Translations under genes and position numbers: made by a program
The notes under the pieces: generated by a model
Databases searched by the model: none
What the model saw: only the letters and a program-made list of their open reading frames with translations
What the model was told of the DNA's origin: nothing
From: Mycobacteriales bacterium
GTDB lineage: Bacteria; Actinomycetota; Actinomycetes; Mycobacteriales; SCTD01
Direction of reading: 5' to 3'
NCBI GenBank assembly: GCA_040902655.1
Contig: JBBDWV010000052.1
Location: 7,804 to 71,803 of the forward strand
Length of the DNA: 64,000 nt
In this document: one piece after another, positions 24,465 to 32,431 of the stretch
Layout: every line of letters starts with the position of its first letter
Position numbering within the stretch: position 1 is the stretch's first letter

Positions 24465-25433
24465 CGGCGAGAAATCCGTAGCGCCGCGAGCGCGAGGACT
24501 TGCTCCTTTGTCAGCTCACCTGTCTTGCCCGCCGCGATCGCAACCTGCACGGCCTCCGTCTCGCGGGCTGGTTCCCAAGACGCGCGGGCACGACTCACCG
24601 GTCGAACCCAACGCTCCTGACCACCCCGAGCTGACGCAGCGGGAGGCGTTTCTCGACGCGCCCGCGCCGCTCGATCTGTCGCTCCTCTTCGACGTTGAGA
24701 TGGGCCCTGTACCCCCTCGCTTGCCACTCGTGAACGGCGCGCTTGGCCGTCACTATCGATGTGCAAGCACGAGATCGTGCAGGCCTCCGGTAGAGAGCGC
24801 CCATTGCTGGGTTACACCTCGTACGCGGAGGTCTCGGAAGCCGAACGAGGTTCGGAACCGCGCAGAGCGGCACCCCTCGTGCGGCGGCTCGTCGACAGTT
24901 GATCTTCTGGATGCTGGATTCGCAGCAGATGCGCCGGCGTGTCCGCTGCCGATCCAGCAACCAGAAGATCACCAGGCCTGAAGATCTTGGTCCGGCCGCA
25001 CGTGAGTGGCCGTGCAGCCTCGTAGAAAGGTGCTGCGAGAGCCGCACGTCAGCTTCCGGTGCGGGCGCAGCCAGCGGCCACCGCCACTGCAGCGTCGCCA
25101 CACCCTCGCCGTCGTCGCGCTGCACCCGCAGCACCTCGACCTCCGGCTGCACCTCCAGCCCGGTGACGACCTGCTCGTACGCCTCTGCCGATGCCTGGTC
25201 GAGCAGCTGGCCGCCGGACATCTCCCCCTCGGTCGCAGCGCGGGCGAAGGTGCGCGCGGCATCCTGGGCGGCCTCGTCCCGGCCGCGGCACTTCCGTTGG
25301 TCCTTGATCTGTAGTCGACCGATGGGGCCGCTCCTGCCGAAGCGTTGCCTCGCCGACGGACGACGGCCCGAGCGCCACCGGTGCGTGAGTGACGGCCGCC
25401 GCGCGACATCCTGCGCCGGCTCGAGCGCAGCGG
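24465..25433. other. 969-bp stretch without a convincing gene
   Basis: Several frames stay open on both strands. The best is a minus-strand frame whose sequence around 25050-25290 reads EAAQDAARTFARAATEGE and GLEVQPEVEVLRVQRDDGEG. That part has coding-like composition but no recognisable family, no ribosome-binding site and an end inside the palindrome at 24901-24970. I regard it as a possible degraded gene. The rest (24465-24900) shows mixed composition with lower GC than the neighbours. Confidence 0.35.
24901..24970. repeat. Extended palindrome, 18 paired bases plus inner stem
   Basis: GATCTTCTGG (24901-24910) pairs with CCAGAAGATC (24961-24970). After a single A-A mismatch TGCTGGAT (24912-24919) pairs with ATCCAGCA (24952-24959), and inside GCAGC (24922-24926) can pair with GCTGC (24945-24949). 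It resembles the other long-arm palindromes in this window in design but not in sequence. It could be a REP-like element or an attenuator-type RNA. Confidence 0.75.
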
Positions 25434-25967
25434 CTAGCGCGCCGGTCCGAGGGCCTCGGCGCCGCGTACCCCCTGCAGCAGCTCGGAGTCGAGATCACCG
25501 CGCCGCAGCACGCTCATGTCGCCGGTCGTCTCGAACACGACGGCACCTACCTGATCACGACTGTGCACCCCGGCCAGTCTCAGCTGAGACCACAGCTCCT
25601 CTCTGCTGATGCGTGCGTGCCGCAGGTTCGCCTCGAGGACCTGTGGGCCGGCCATGAGCAGGATCGGCGGGTTGTCGACGAGCCCGTGCAGCAGGTTCCT
25701 CCTGCGCAGCGTGGCGACGACGTACTGCAGCGCGTACAGCAGCGCCAGGACCAGCAGGCCGGCGGTGAGCGGGACGCTGCCCGCGGACGTGGACGCAACG
25801 GCGGAGCCGACCGCGACCGTCGCGGCGAAGTCGAAGCTCGACATCTTCGCCAGCGAGCGGACCCCCGCCAGCCGGGTGAGCAGGATCACCGCCAGGTAGA
25901 CCGCACAGGCGGCCACGAGGACCGCCCCCAGCCTGGTCCAGCTCGCACCGAGCAGCTCGAGCAGCAT
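25434..25967 (-). CDS. DUF421 (YetF/YcaP-type) membrane protein
   Basis: 177 residues from ATG at 25967, with CGAGGAGG a few bases upstream. Three transmembrane helices lie in the first ~85 residues (GAVLVAACAVYLAVILLTRL, FAATVAVGSAVAST, LLVLALLYALQYVVATL). The DUF421 cytoplasmic domain follows, with DNPPILLMAGPQVLEANLRH and ISREELWSQLRLAGVHS. Family members are conserved inner-membrane proteins of unknown role, often stress-linked in Bacillus. It diverges from the ZIP-like gene by about 97 bp. Confidence 0.88.
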   Translation of the reverse strand: MLLELLGASWTRLGAVLVAACAVYLAVILLTRLAGVRSLAKMSSFDFAATVAVGSAVASTSAGSVPLTAGLLVLALLYALQYVVATLRRRNLLHGLVDNPPILLMAGPQVLEANLRHARISREELWSQLRLAGVHSRDQVGAVVFETTGDMSVLRRGDLDSELLQGVRGAEALGPAR

Positions 25968-26064
25968 CGCTACCTCCTCGTGGTTCTCCTGCTGCTACCC
26001 GTCCGCGGCGGCCGACCGGCCGGTTGTCACAGGATCGTCACGCGACAGCGGGTAGGGGCTGAAG

Positions 26065-26913
26065 ATGCTGATCCACACCGGCGAACCCACCCTGTCCGCA
26101 GGCGCGGCTGTGACAGCAGCTCTGCTCGCGGCGGCCCTGCTGTCCGTCCTGCACCTGGCGGCGCCGAGGATTCGCCGGCTGCCGCTGGTTCCGGAGCACG
26201 TGACCGCGTCGTTCGCGGGTGGCGTCGCCGTGGCCTATGTCTTCCTGCATCTGCTGCCGGAGTTGAGTGAAGGAAACGCACGGGTACGGGAGGTGCTGGA
26301 CGAGCAGGGTGGGCAGACGCCGCTGCTCGGCTTGGAGGTCTTCGCCGTCGCGCTGCTGGGCTTCCTCGTCTTCTACGGCCTGCAGCGACTGGCGGAGTCG
26401 CGCCGTCCTGAAAGCGACGGCCCGGTCTTCGCGGTGCATCTCGGCAGTTACGCCCTCTACAACGCCATTCTCGGCTACACGCTGCCGTTGACCTGGCGCA
26501 CGAGCGTCGCCTTCGCCGGTCTGTTCACCCTGGCCATGGGGCTGCACTTCGTGCTGACCGACCGCGGGCTCGAGGAGCACTACGGGCGGCGCTTCGACCG
26601 TTGGCCGCCGCGGATCGTGCTGGCCGGCGCGGTGCTCGCGGGCTGTGCGCTCGCGGCGGTGCTCGCCCCCACCAGTACGACGCTGGTCAGCGTCCTGGTG
26701 GCCTTCCTCGCCGGAAGCGTGCTGCTCAACGTGTTCAAGGAGGAGATCCCGTCGGCACGGCGCTCGCACTTCGGCTGGTTCGCGACCGGCCTGGTGCTGT
26801 ACGCCGTACTGCTGGCTGCCGTCACGGCGTCAGAGGAGGTGGGCGAAGGTGGTGTCGAGGCGGCAGGGCAGCTCGCGGCGCATCCCGCCGGCGTCCCCGC
26901 TCCTTCGCGCTGA
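26065..26913 (+). CDS. ZIP-like multi-pass membrane protein
   Basis: 282 residues from ATG at 26065, with about eight hydrophobic segments. VTASFAGGVAVAYVFLHLLP and FAVHLGSYALYNAILGYTLP carry His residues inside helices, as in ZIP-type metal transporters. RRSHFGWFATGLVLYAVLLA near the end matches the last helices. The classical HxxxE pairs of ZIP helix IV are not clear, so metal transport is only a suggestion. It is a stand-alone gene. Confidence 0.65.
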   Translation: MLIHTGEPTLSAGAAVTAALLAAALLSVLHLAAPRIRRLPLVPEHVTASFAGGVAVAYVFLHLLPELSEGNARVREVLDEQGGQTPLLGLEVFAVALLGFLVFYGLQRLAESRRPESDGPVFAVHLGSYALYNAILGYTLPLTWRTSVAFAGLFTLAMGLHFVLTDRGLEEHYGRRFDRWPPRIVLAGAVLAGCALAAVLAPTSTTLVSVLVAFLAGSVLLNVFKEEIPSARRSHFGWFATGLVLYAVLLAAVTASEEVGEGGVEAAGQLAAHPAGVPAPSR

Positions 26914-27036
26914 GCTCCGGGGCGGCGGGATCCGCGATGTCGGATGCAGGGCATGAAGGGCTGGTCGTCCTGTGCCTGAGGCGTGGTGGTCGAGGCCTTT
27001 TCGAGCCCGGGGCTGTTACGCCCGCGCTCCTCCTTC

Positions 27037-27042
27037 TAAGGT
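27037..27042 (+). promoter_or_regulatory. -10 box (TAAGGT) for the enoyl-CoA hydratase gene
   Basis: TAAGGT ends six bases before the GTG at 27049 and no ribosome-binding site is present, so the mRNA is probably leaderless. Confidence 0.6.
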
Positions 27043-27048
27043 CTGCCC

Positions 27049-27828
27049 GTGGCCATCACCTATGTCGTGGACGACGCGGTCGTCGTGATCACCATCGAGC
27101 GGCCGGAGGCAATGAACAGCCTCGATCCGGAGCACAACGATGCGCTGGGCGAGGCCTACCGTCGGTTCCAGGACGACGACGCCCTGCGCTGCGCGGTGCT
27201 CACCGGCGCCGGTGACGCTGCTTTCAGCGCCGGAGCCGACCTCAAGCGGCTCATCCCCAAGGTGCGTGAGGCGGTTCTCGACGAGGACGGCGATCCCTGG
27301 GTGCTGGGCGGCATGACATGGACCCCAGAACTGGGCAAGCCAGTGGTGGCAGCCATCAACGGTCACGCGCTGGCGGGTGGGCTCGAGCTGGCGCTGGCGT
27401 GTGACATCCGGATCTGCTCCCCGAACGCCACCTTCGGGCTGGCCGAGACCAAGTGGGCGATCATACCCGGCGCCGGCGGAACCCAGCGCCTGCCGCGGGC
27501 CGTCCCCCTTGGGGTCGCCGTCGAGATGATCCTGACCGGGGACCCGATCGACGCGGAGGCCGCGTTCGCACACGGTCTCGTCAACCGCATCGTGCCGGCC
27601 GACGAACTGATGGCGGAGGCGCTCCGGGTCGCCCGGTCGATCGCCAGCCGCGGACCGGTCGCCGTGCTGGCCGCCAAACGGGCAATCTTCACCGGGCTCG
27701 ACCGGGGTTTGGAGGCCGGGTTGGTCGAGGAGCAGCGGTCACTCGCCCAGTGCCTGCGCACGGACGACGCGGAGGAGGGGCCCCGCGCCTTCCTGGAGAA
27801 GCGGCCGCCGGTGTATCGGGGCCGCTGA
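27049..27828 (+). CDS. Enoyl-CoA hydratase/isomerase (crotonase) family protein
   Basis: 259 residues. The start GTG follows TAAGGT at leaderless spacing. The crotonase oxyanion blocks are AFSAGADLKRL and INGHALAGGLELALACDIRI. The catalytic region FGLAETKWAIIPGAGGTQRL holds the Glu expected near ETK and the usual PGxGGTQ. It hydrates or isomerises an acyl-CoA, with chain length and substrate unknown. It stands convergent to the first of three SDR genes and may serve the same catabolic region, since a class III CoA-transferase lies 9 kb away. Confidence 0.92.
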   Translation: MAITYVVDDAVVVITIERPEAMNSLDPEHNDALGEAYRRFQDDDALRCAVLTGAGDAAFSAGADLKRLIPKVREAVLDEDGDPWVLGGMTWTPELGKPVVAAINGHALAGGLELALACDIRICSPNATFGLAETKWAIIPGAGGTQRLPRAVPLGVAVEMILTGDPIDAEAAFAHGLVNRIVPADELMAEALRVARSIASRGPVAVLAAKRAIFTGLDRGLEAGLVEEQRSLAQCLRTDDAEEGPRAFLEKRPPVYRGR

Positions 27829-27874
27829 CGGACTGCCGCTCGGACCGGGGTGTCGCGGGCTCGTTCACGGTGTG

Positions 27875-28612
27875 TCAGGGGGCTGCGTAACCCCCGTCGA
27901 CGACCATCGCAGTGCCCGTGGTCCAGCCCGACTCGGCACCCGCAAGGTAGGCGAACGCGCCGACCAGATCCGCGGGCTTCCCTAGACCCAGGGGATATCG
28001 GGCGGTCAAGCCGGCAAGTGCCGCCTCCGGAATGAGCTGGCTCATGCTGGACTCGAACGTGCCGGGACATACGCAGTTGACGCGGATCCGGTCGCGGGCG
28101 TACTCCACGGCAGCGACCTTGCTCAGGTGGATCACGGCGGCCTTGGCTGCGCAGTACGGCGCAGAATGGGTCCACGCCGTGAGGCCCGCGACCGAGGCGG
28201 TGTTGACGATCGAGCCGCCGCCACCGGAACGCATCACCCGAATCGCCGCAGTCATGCCGTGGACGGTGCCCATCAGGTTCACGCGCAGCTGGGCATCCCA
28301 GTCCTGCGGGGTCAGCTGGTGCATACGTTTGTTCGGGGAGAGGATCCCGGCATTGTTGATCATGACGTCGAGGCCGCCGAACCGGTCCACGGCGAAAGCC
28401 ACAGCGGCGTCGACCTCGCCGGCGTCCCCGACGTCGGCGACCACCGTCTCGACATCGGACCCGGACAGGCTGCTGCGGGCGACCTCCAGCCCGGCGGCGT
28501 CCCGGTCGCACAGGACGAGGCGGGTGCCGGGCTCGGCCAGTCTGTGCGCCACTGCCAGGCCCAGCGCGCCCGCGGCACCGGTGATCAGGACGGTCCGTCC
28601 CGGCAAGCTCAC
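27875..28612 (-). CDS. SDR-family dehydrogenase (first of three)
   Basis: 245 residues using GTG at 28612 (VSLPGRTVLITGAAGALGLA); a GTG at 28660 adds an unlikely tail. It has TGAAGALG for NAD(P), NNAGI, and the catalytic Ser/Tyr/Lys in NTASVAG and YCAAKAAV. CPGTFESSMSQL and MVVDGGYAAP complete a classical SDR. It is transcribed with the SDR genes upstream at 28763 and 29545, leaving 150 bp from the next start. The product probably oxidises an alcohol or hydroxyacyl intermediate. Confidence 0.88.
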   Translation of the reverse strand: MSLPGRTVLITGAAGALGLAVAHRLAEPGTRLVLCDRDAAGLEVARSSLSGSDVETVVADVGDAGEVDAAVAFAVDRFGGLDVMINNAGILSPNKRMHQLTPQDWDAQLRVNLMGTVHGMTAAIRVMRSGGGGSIVNTASVAGLTAWTHSAPYCAAKAAVIHLSKVAAVEYARDRIRVNCVCPGTFESSMSQLIPEAALAGLTARYPLGLGKPADLVGAFAYLAGAESGWTTGTAMVVDGGYAAP

Positions 28613-28762
28613 TGGAACACCGCCCGCGAGTACACCGGTTCGGCTTCGGCTGCGGTGCACTCGAGCTGCTGGGCGGTCGTGCGGGGCTGCTGCCCCGGGG
28701 AGCGAGTGCTCGATGGACCGGTGACGATCATCTTTTCCTCCGCTGGTCGGTTGGACAAGCCA

Positions 28763-29506
28763 TCAGTCCGACAGCACGTAGCCGCCGTCGACGGTGAGAA
28801 CCTTGCCGGTGACGTAGTTCGAGGCCTGCGACGCGAGGTAAACGGCAGTCTGCGCGATGTCCTCCGGCTCGGCGAAGCGGCCGAGCGGGCAGTAGTCCTC
28901 GCGGTACGGGTGGCCCTCGATCATGTCGGTCCGGACCGCTCCCGGCGCGATCCCGTTGGCGTACACCCCGTGCTGCGCACCGTGCTTGGCCAACCAGCGG
29001 ACGAGGGCGTGGATGGCGCCCTTGCTCGCCACGTAGTGCGGCCCGGCGAGCACCCCGCCCACCTTGCCGGCGATCGACCCGATGCACACGATCTTGCCGC
29101 GGCCGGCCTCCGCCATGACCGGGAAGGCTGCCTGCACCGGCAGGTAGGTGCCCTTGACGTTCACGTCGAGGACCCGGTCCCATTCCCGCTCGTCCACGTC
29201 GAGTCCCCCGGCGCCGTAGACACCGGCGCAGGTGACCAGCATGTCCAACCGGCCGAAGGCCTCGACGGCCGCGGTCGCCAGGCCGGCTGCATCGGCCTGC
29301 TGGGTGACGTCGGTGCGCAGCGGGACGCACCGCCGGCCCGCAGCCTCGACCTGCGCGACCGTGTCCGAGAGGTCGAGCAGGTCGCCGACGACCAGGTCCG
29401 TGCCCTCCGCGGCCAGGGCGACCGCAGTCGCCCGGCCGATGCCGCGCGCGGCACCGGTGATGACCGCGACCTGTCCGGTGAGGTCCGTTCTGCTGCTGAC
29501 GGGCAC
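28763..29506 (-). CDS. SDR-family dehydrogenase (second of three)
   Basis: 247 residues from GTG at 29506, chosen because CAGGAGG stands five bases upstream. It has TGAARGIG, CAGVYGAGG, the Ser in CIGSIAGKVGG and YxxxK in YVASKGAIHALV, and ends LTVDGGYVLSD. It resembles 3-oxoacyl-ACP reductase/gluconate dehydrogenase-type SDRs; the substrate is not predictable. It follows the SDR at 29545-30327 by 38 bp. Confidence 0.9.
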   Translation of the reverse strand: MPVSSRTDLTGQVAVITGAARGIGRATAVALAAEGTDLVVGDLLDLSDTVAQVEAAGRRCVPLRTDVTQQADAAGLATAAVEAFGRLDMLVTCAGVYGAGGLDVDEREWDRVLDVNVKGTYLPVQAAFPVMAEAGRGKIVCIGSIAGKVGGVLAGPHYVASKGAIHALVRWLAKHGAQHGVYANGIAPGAVRTDMIEGHPYREDYCPLGRFAEPEDIAQTAVYLASQASNYVTGKVLTVDGGYVLSD

Positions 29507-29544
29507 GGCGCCTCCTGGGGCGGGTCGAGGGCGGGACAGTCCGA

Positions 29545-30327
29545 TCAACGCTTGTCCGGCACGCCCCTGTAGGTGTCCCAGCTCGGCGCGACCAGCCACC
29601 CGGCGTCGACGGGCAGGTTGACCCCGGTGATCGCGGAGGCCTGATCCGAGGCGAGGAAGCAGATTGCCTGCGCCACCTCCTCAGGGTCCACCAGTCGGCC
29701 CAGTGCGGAGGCGCCGGCCAGATTTGCGGGGTCGCGCTCACCGCGGTCGATGACGTCCCGGAGCAGCGGCGTGAGGGTGTAGCCGGGCGACACGCAGTTC
29801 ACCCTGACGCCGGAGCGGCCCCACTCCGTCGCCAGGTCGGCGGTCAGCCCGATCACTGCAGCCTTGGCAGGAGCGTAGGCGTGCAGCGGCATGGACCTCA
29901 TGCCGGCCACCGACGCGACGGTGACGATGCTCCCGCGTCCGCGGGTGGCCATGCGGCCCCCGAACTCGGCTGCTGCCAGCCATGTCCCGCGCAGGTCGAC
30001 GTGCACGACGCGATCCCAGAGCTCCTGCGAGAGCTGCTCGGGAGGCAGCGGGGGCTGAGTGATCCCCGCGGAGGTGATCAGCACGTCAGCGGTACCGATC
30101 TGCCCTTCGATGAGGTCGGCTGCCTCGGTGGTGGCCTCAGCCGAGCCCACGTCGAGTCGCATATAGTGGCCGCCGGTTTCCTGGGCCATGCGCGTTCCGT
30201 TCTCGTCGTCGACGTCGGCCACGACGACGACCGCCCCGCGCGCTGCGCACAGTCGTGCCGCCGCCGCTCCGATGCCGCTGGCGCCTCCGGTGACGACGAC
30301 CAGCCGGTCTGCCAGCTCGGCGTTCAC
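29545..30327 (-). CDS. SDR-family dehydrogenase (third of three)
   Basis: 260 residues from GTG at 30327. TGGASGIGAAAA binds NAD(P), then SAGITQPPLPPEQL, the Ser in TVASVAGMRSMPL and YAPAKAAVIGLT. SPGYTLTPLL and PVDAGWLVAPSWDTYRG complete it. This C-terminal Trp-rich extension matches SDRs of the sorbitol/3-oxoacyl reductase type. It lies 137 bp after the HyuB-type gene in the same direction and probably belongs to that transcription unit. Confidence 0.9.
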   Translation of the reverse strand: MNAELADRLVVVTGGASGIGAAAARLCAARGAVVVVADVDDENGTRMAQETGGHYMRLDVGSAEATTEAADLIEGQIGTADVLITSAGITQPPLPPEQLSQELWDRVVHVDLRGTWLAAAEFGGRMATRGRGSIVTVASVAGMRSMPLHAYAPAKAAVIGLTADLATEWGRSGVRVNCVSPGYTLTPLLRDVIDRGERDPANLAGASALGRLVDPEEVAQAICFLASDQASAITGVNLPVDAGWLVAPSWDTYRGVPDKR

Positions 30328-30464
30328 GGACCGCCCTCGGGGACGTCATGGATGGGCGCGGCCGAGCTCGTGGGACGCGCGCAGGTGGAGGGCCGGGACG
30401 GTGGTGATGCTGGCGACGTCGCGGGGCAGCAGGAGCGTCACCGCTCCCGCTGCCCCGAAACGGA

Positions 30465-32420
30465 TCAGCTCTGCCCGGCGAGTTCCTCTCGACGCACCCT
30501 GGTGGCCTGCTCGTCGACGATCAGGCCCTCGGGGTCGTTGACCGGGTCGCCGATGACCACCACGCCGAAGTCACGTGCCGCGCCTTCGATCGTCACGTAC
30601 TCGTCGCGGACGTCGCGCATGACGCGTTCGGGCTCCCGCTCCATCGGGTTCCCCCAGCCACCACCGCCGTTGGTGATGTAGCGGAAGACGTCGCCCGACT
30701 TGGTGTGCCAGAGCGGGTTGCTCCCGAACCAGAAGTACTCACCCCGCTCCTGGTCCTGGGCGTTGGTGTCGGTATCGAGCAGCCCGCTGATGGGGATGGA
30801 CCTGCGGAAGACCTCGGGGTCGTCGGTCGGCACCAGGTCCTTCTCGGCCGCCACGTCGAAGGAGGAAGCCGGGAACATCCAGACGGCGCCGGCCCGCCCG
30901 GTCCCGCCGCCGTGCGCGCCCGCGCCGCTGCTGCGCTTGGTGTGGACAGGGCTCGACGTGTGGTGCGCCTCGGTCAGGAACAGGCTGTCGCGCCGCACCG
31001 CCGCCCCGCCGCGGTTGTAGCCCGTCCCGGCGCTGTCGACGACGTACTCCTTGCGCAGCACCACGATGGGCAGTTCGCTCTCGATGGCCTCGGTGGCCGG
31101 GTCGAGGTTGTTGGCCAGGTAGATGGCCTCGTAGCTGTCGGCGTCGCCGTGTCGTGTCGCGCCCCAGGGGCCGTGCTCGCCGCCGCACTGGGCGACCGTG
31201 ACCCACGGGGTGCCGTCGGCCAGGACGCCGTGCCCGTTGTGGATGGACAGCGAGCCGTAGTCACCCCCCACGGCGTTTTCGCCGACTGCCGACTCCAGGG
31301 CGCGGAACACCGCGAGCAGGACCGGCATGGATGCCTCCCAGTACAGGAAGATCGGTCCGTCCGGCGGTGCGGCGCCGACGAAGGATCCGGCGGGGATGAG
31401 CATGTCGACGTTGCGGTAGACCCCGGAGTTGAAGGCCGACTTCGGATCCAGTAGCAGCTTCAAGGCGATGCCGACGGCGGTCTTGGTGTCGAACATGCCG
31501 CAGTTGATGCTGGTCCTGGCCTGCTCCGAGGTCCCGCTGAAGTCGATCTCCATGGCAGAGCCCACCTTGGTGATCGTCACCTTGACGAGGTATTCGCGGC
31601 TCTGGTCGATGCCGTCTGCGTCCACCAGGTCGTCGCCCTCGTACACCCCGTCCGGCAGGGCGGTGATCGCGTCGGCCATGGATTCCGCGCTGACGTCACA
31701 GCTGTAGCGGATCGCGCCCAGCCAGGCATCGACGCCGTAGCGGGCGATGCTCTCGCCCATCAATCGCTCGCCGAGCAGCAGGTTGTGGTAGATCGTGATC
31801 ATGTCCGGGAGCAGCAACGCGCAGAAGCGGGCGTTGTCGAAGATCAGGTGGAAGGCCGACTCGATGGGCTTGTCGTCCCGGTAGACCAAGGTGGGCGGAA
31901 TGACCAGCCCCGTCTCGTAGACGTCCTTCTTCGTGGCCGAGAACCCCGCCGGCACCACGCCACCCATGTCGAGCTGGTGGGCACGCAGGGACACGAAGGT
32001 GACGATCTGGCCTTCGTGGAAGACGGGCCGGATGAAGCAGATGTCGTTGACGTGGTTGCCGCCCCGGTAGGGATCGTTGACCATCAGCACGTCGCCGGGC
32101 TCGAGGTTCTCGGGCCCGTACTCCTCGACGGCGTTGCGGACGGCGTGCTCCATGGCCCCGGTGAACAGCACCAGGCTGTTCGACACGGTCGACATCGGGT
32201 AGTCCATCGCCGGCGGGCCGGAGATGGTCGCGGCGAAGTCGTACCAGTCTCGCAGGATCATCGAGAAGGCATGGTGCAGCAGGTTCGTGCACATGTGCTC
32301 GACGACGTAGCGCATCCGGTTGGACAGCACCGTGGCTGTGTAGCGGTCGCAGGCGTACCGCTGTTCGAACTCGGCGTCGGAGAGGTTCTTGAGCGACGGC
32401 CCGGTGGTCAGATCGATCAT
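30465..32420 (-). CDS. HyuB / acetone carboxylase alpha-type subunit (hydantoinase B family)
   Basis: 651 residues from ATG at 32420. The family signature runs NRMRYVVEHMCTNLLHHAFS, then GDVLMVNDPYRGGNHVNDIC, LRAHQLDMGGVVPAGFSATK and EIDFSGTSEQ. The late VDSAGTGYNRGGAAVRRD and YITNGGGGWGNP are typical of hydantoinase B/acetophenone carboxylase B. It is longer than most HyuB (about 510-590) but shorter than acetone carboxylase alpha (about 770). It starts 11 bp after the HyuA-type gene. The pair hydrolyses a lactam/imide or carboxylates a ketone with ATP; which one cannot be told here. Confidence 0.87.
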   Translation of the reverse strand: MIDLTTGPSLKNLSDAEFEQRYACDRYTATVLSNRMRYVVEHMCTNLLHHAFSMILRDWYDFAATISGPPAMDYPMSTVSNSLVLFTGAMEHAVRNAVEEYGPENLEPGDVLMVNDPYRGGNHVNDICFIRPVFHEGQIVTFVSLRAHQLDMGGVVPAGFSATKKDVYETGLVIPPTLVYRDDKPIESAFHLIFDNARFCALLLPDMITIYHNLLLGERLMGESIARYGVDAWLGAIRYSCDVSAESMADAITALPDGVYEGDDLVDADGIDQSREYLVKVTITKVGSAMEIDFSGTSEQARTSINCGMFDTKTAVGIALKLLLDPKSAFNSGVYRNVDMLIPAGSFVGAAPPDGPIFLYWEASMPVLLAVFRALESAVGENAVGGDYGSLSIHNGHGVLADGTPWVTVAQCGGEHGPWGATRHGDADSYEAIYLANNLDPATEAIESELPIVVLRKEYVVDSAGTGYNRGGAAVRRDSLFLTEAHHTSSPVHTKRSSGAGAHGGGTGRAGAVWMFPASSFDVAAEKDLVPTDDPEVFRRSIPISGLLDTDTNAQDQERGEYFWFGSNPLWHTKSGDVFRYITNGGGGWGNPMEREPERVMRDVRDEYVTIEGAARDFGVVVIGDPVNDPEGLIVDEQATRVRREELAGQS

Positions 32421-32431
32421 GGTCAGTCTCC

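Noticed and set aside
24595-25221. 208-codon minus-strand gene
   Set aside because: No recognisable family, no ribosome-binding site, passes through a palindrome, and composition changes within the frame; kept only as a possible degraded gene.
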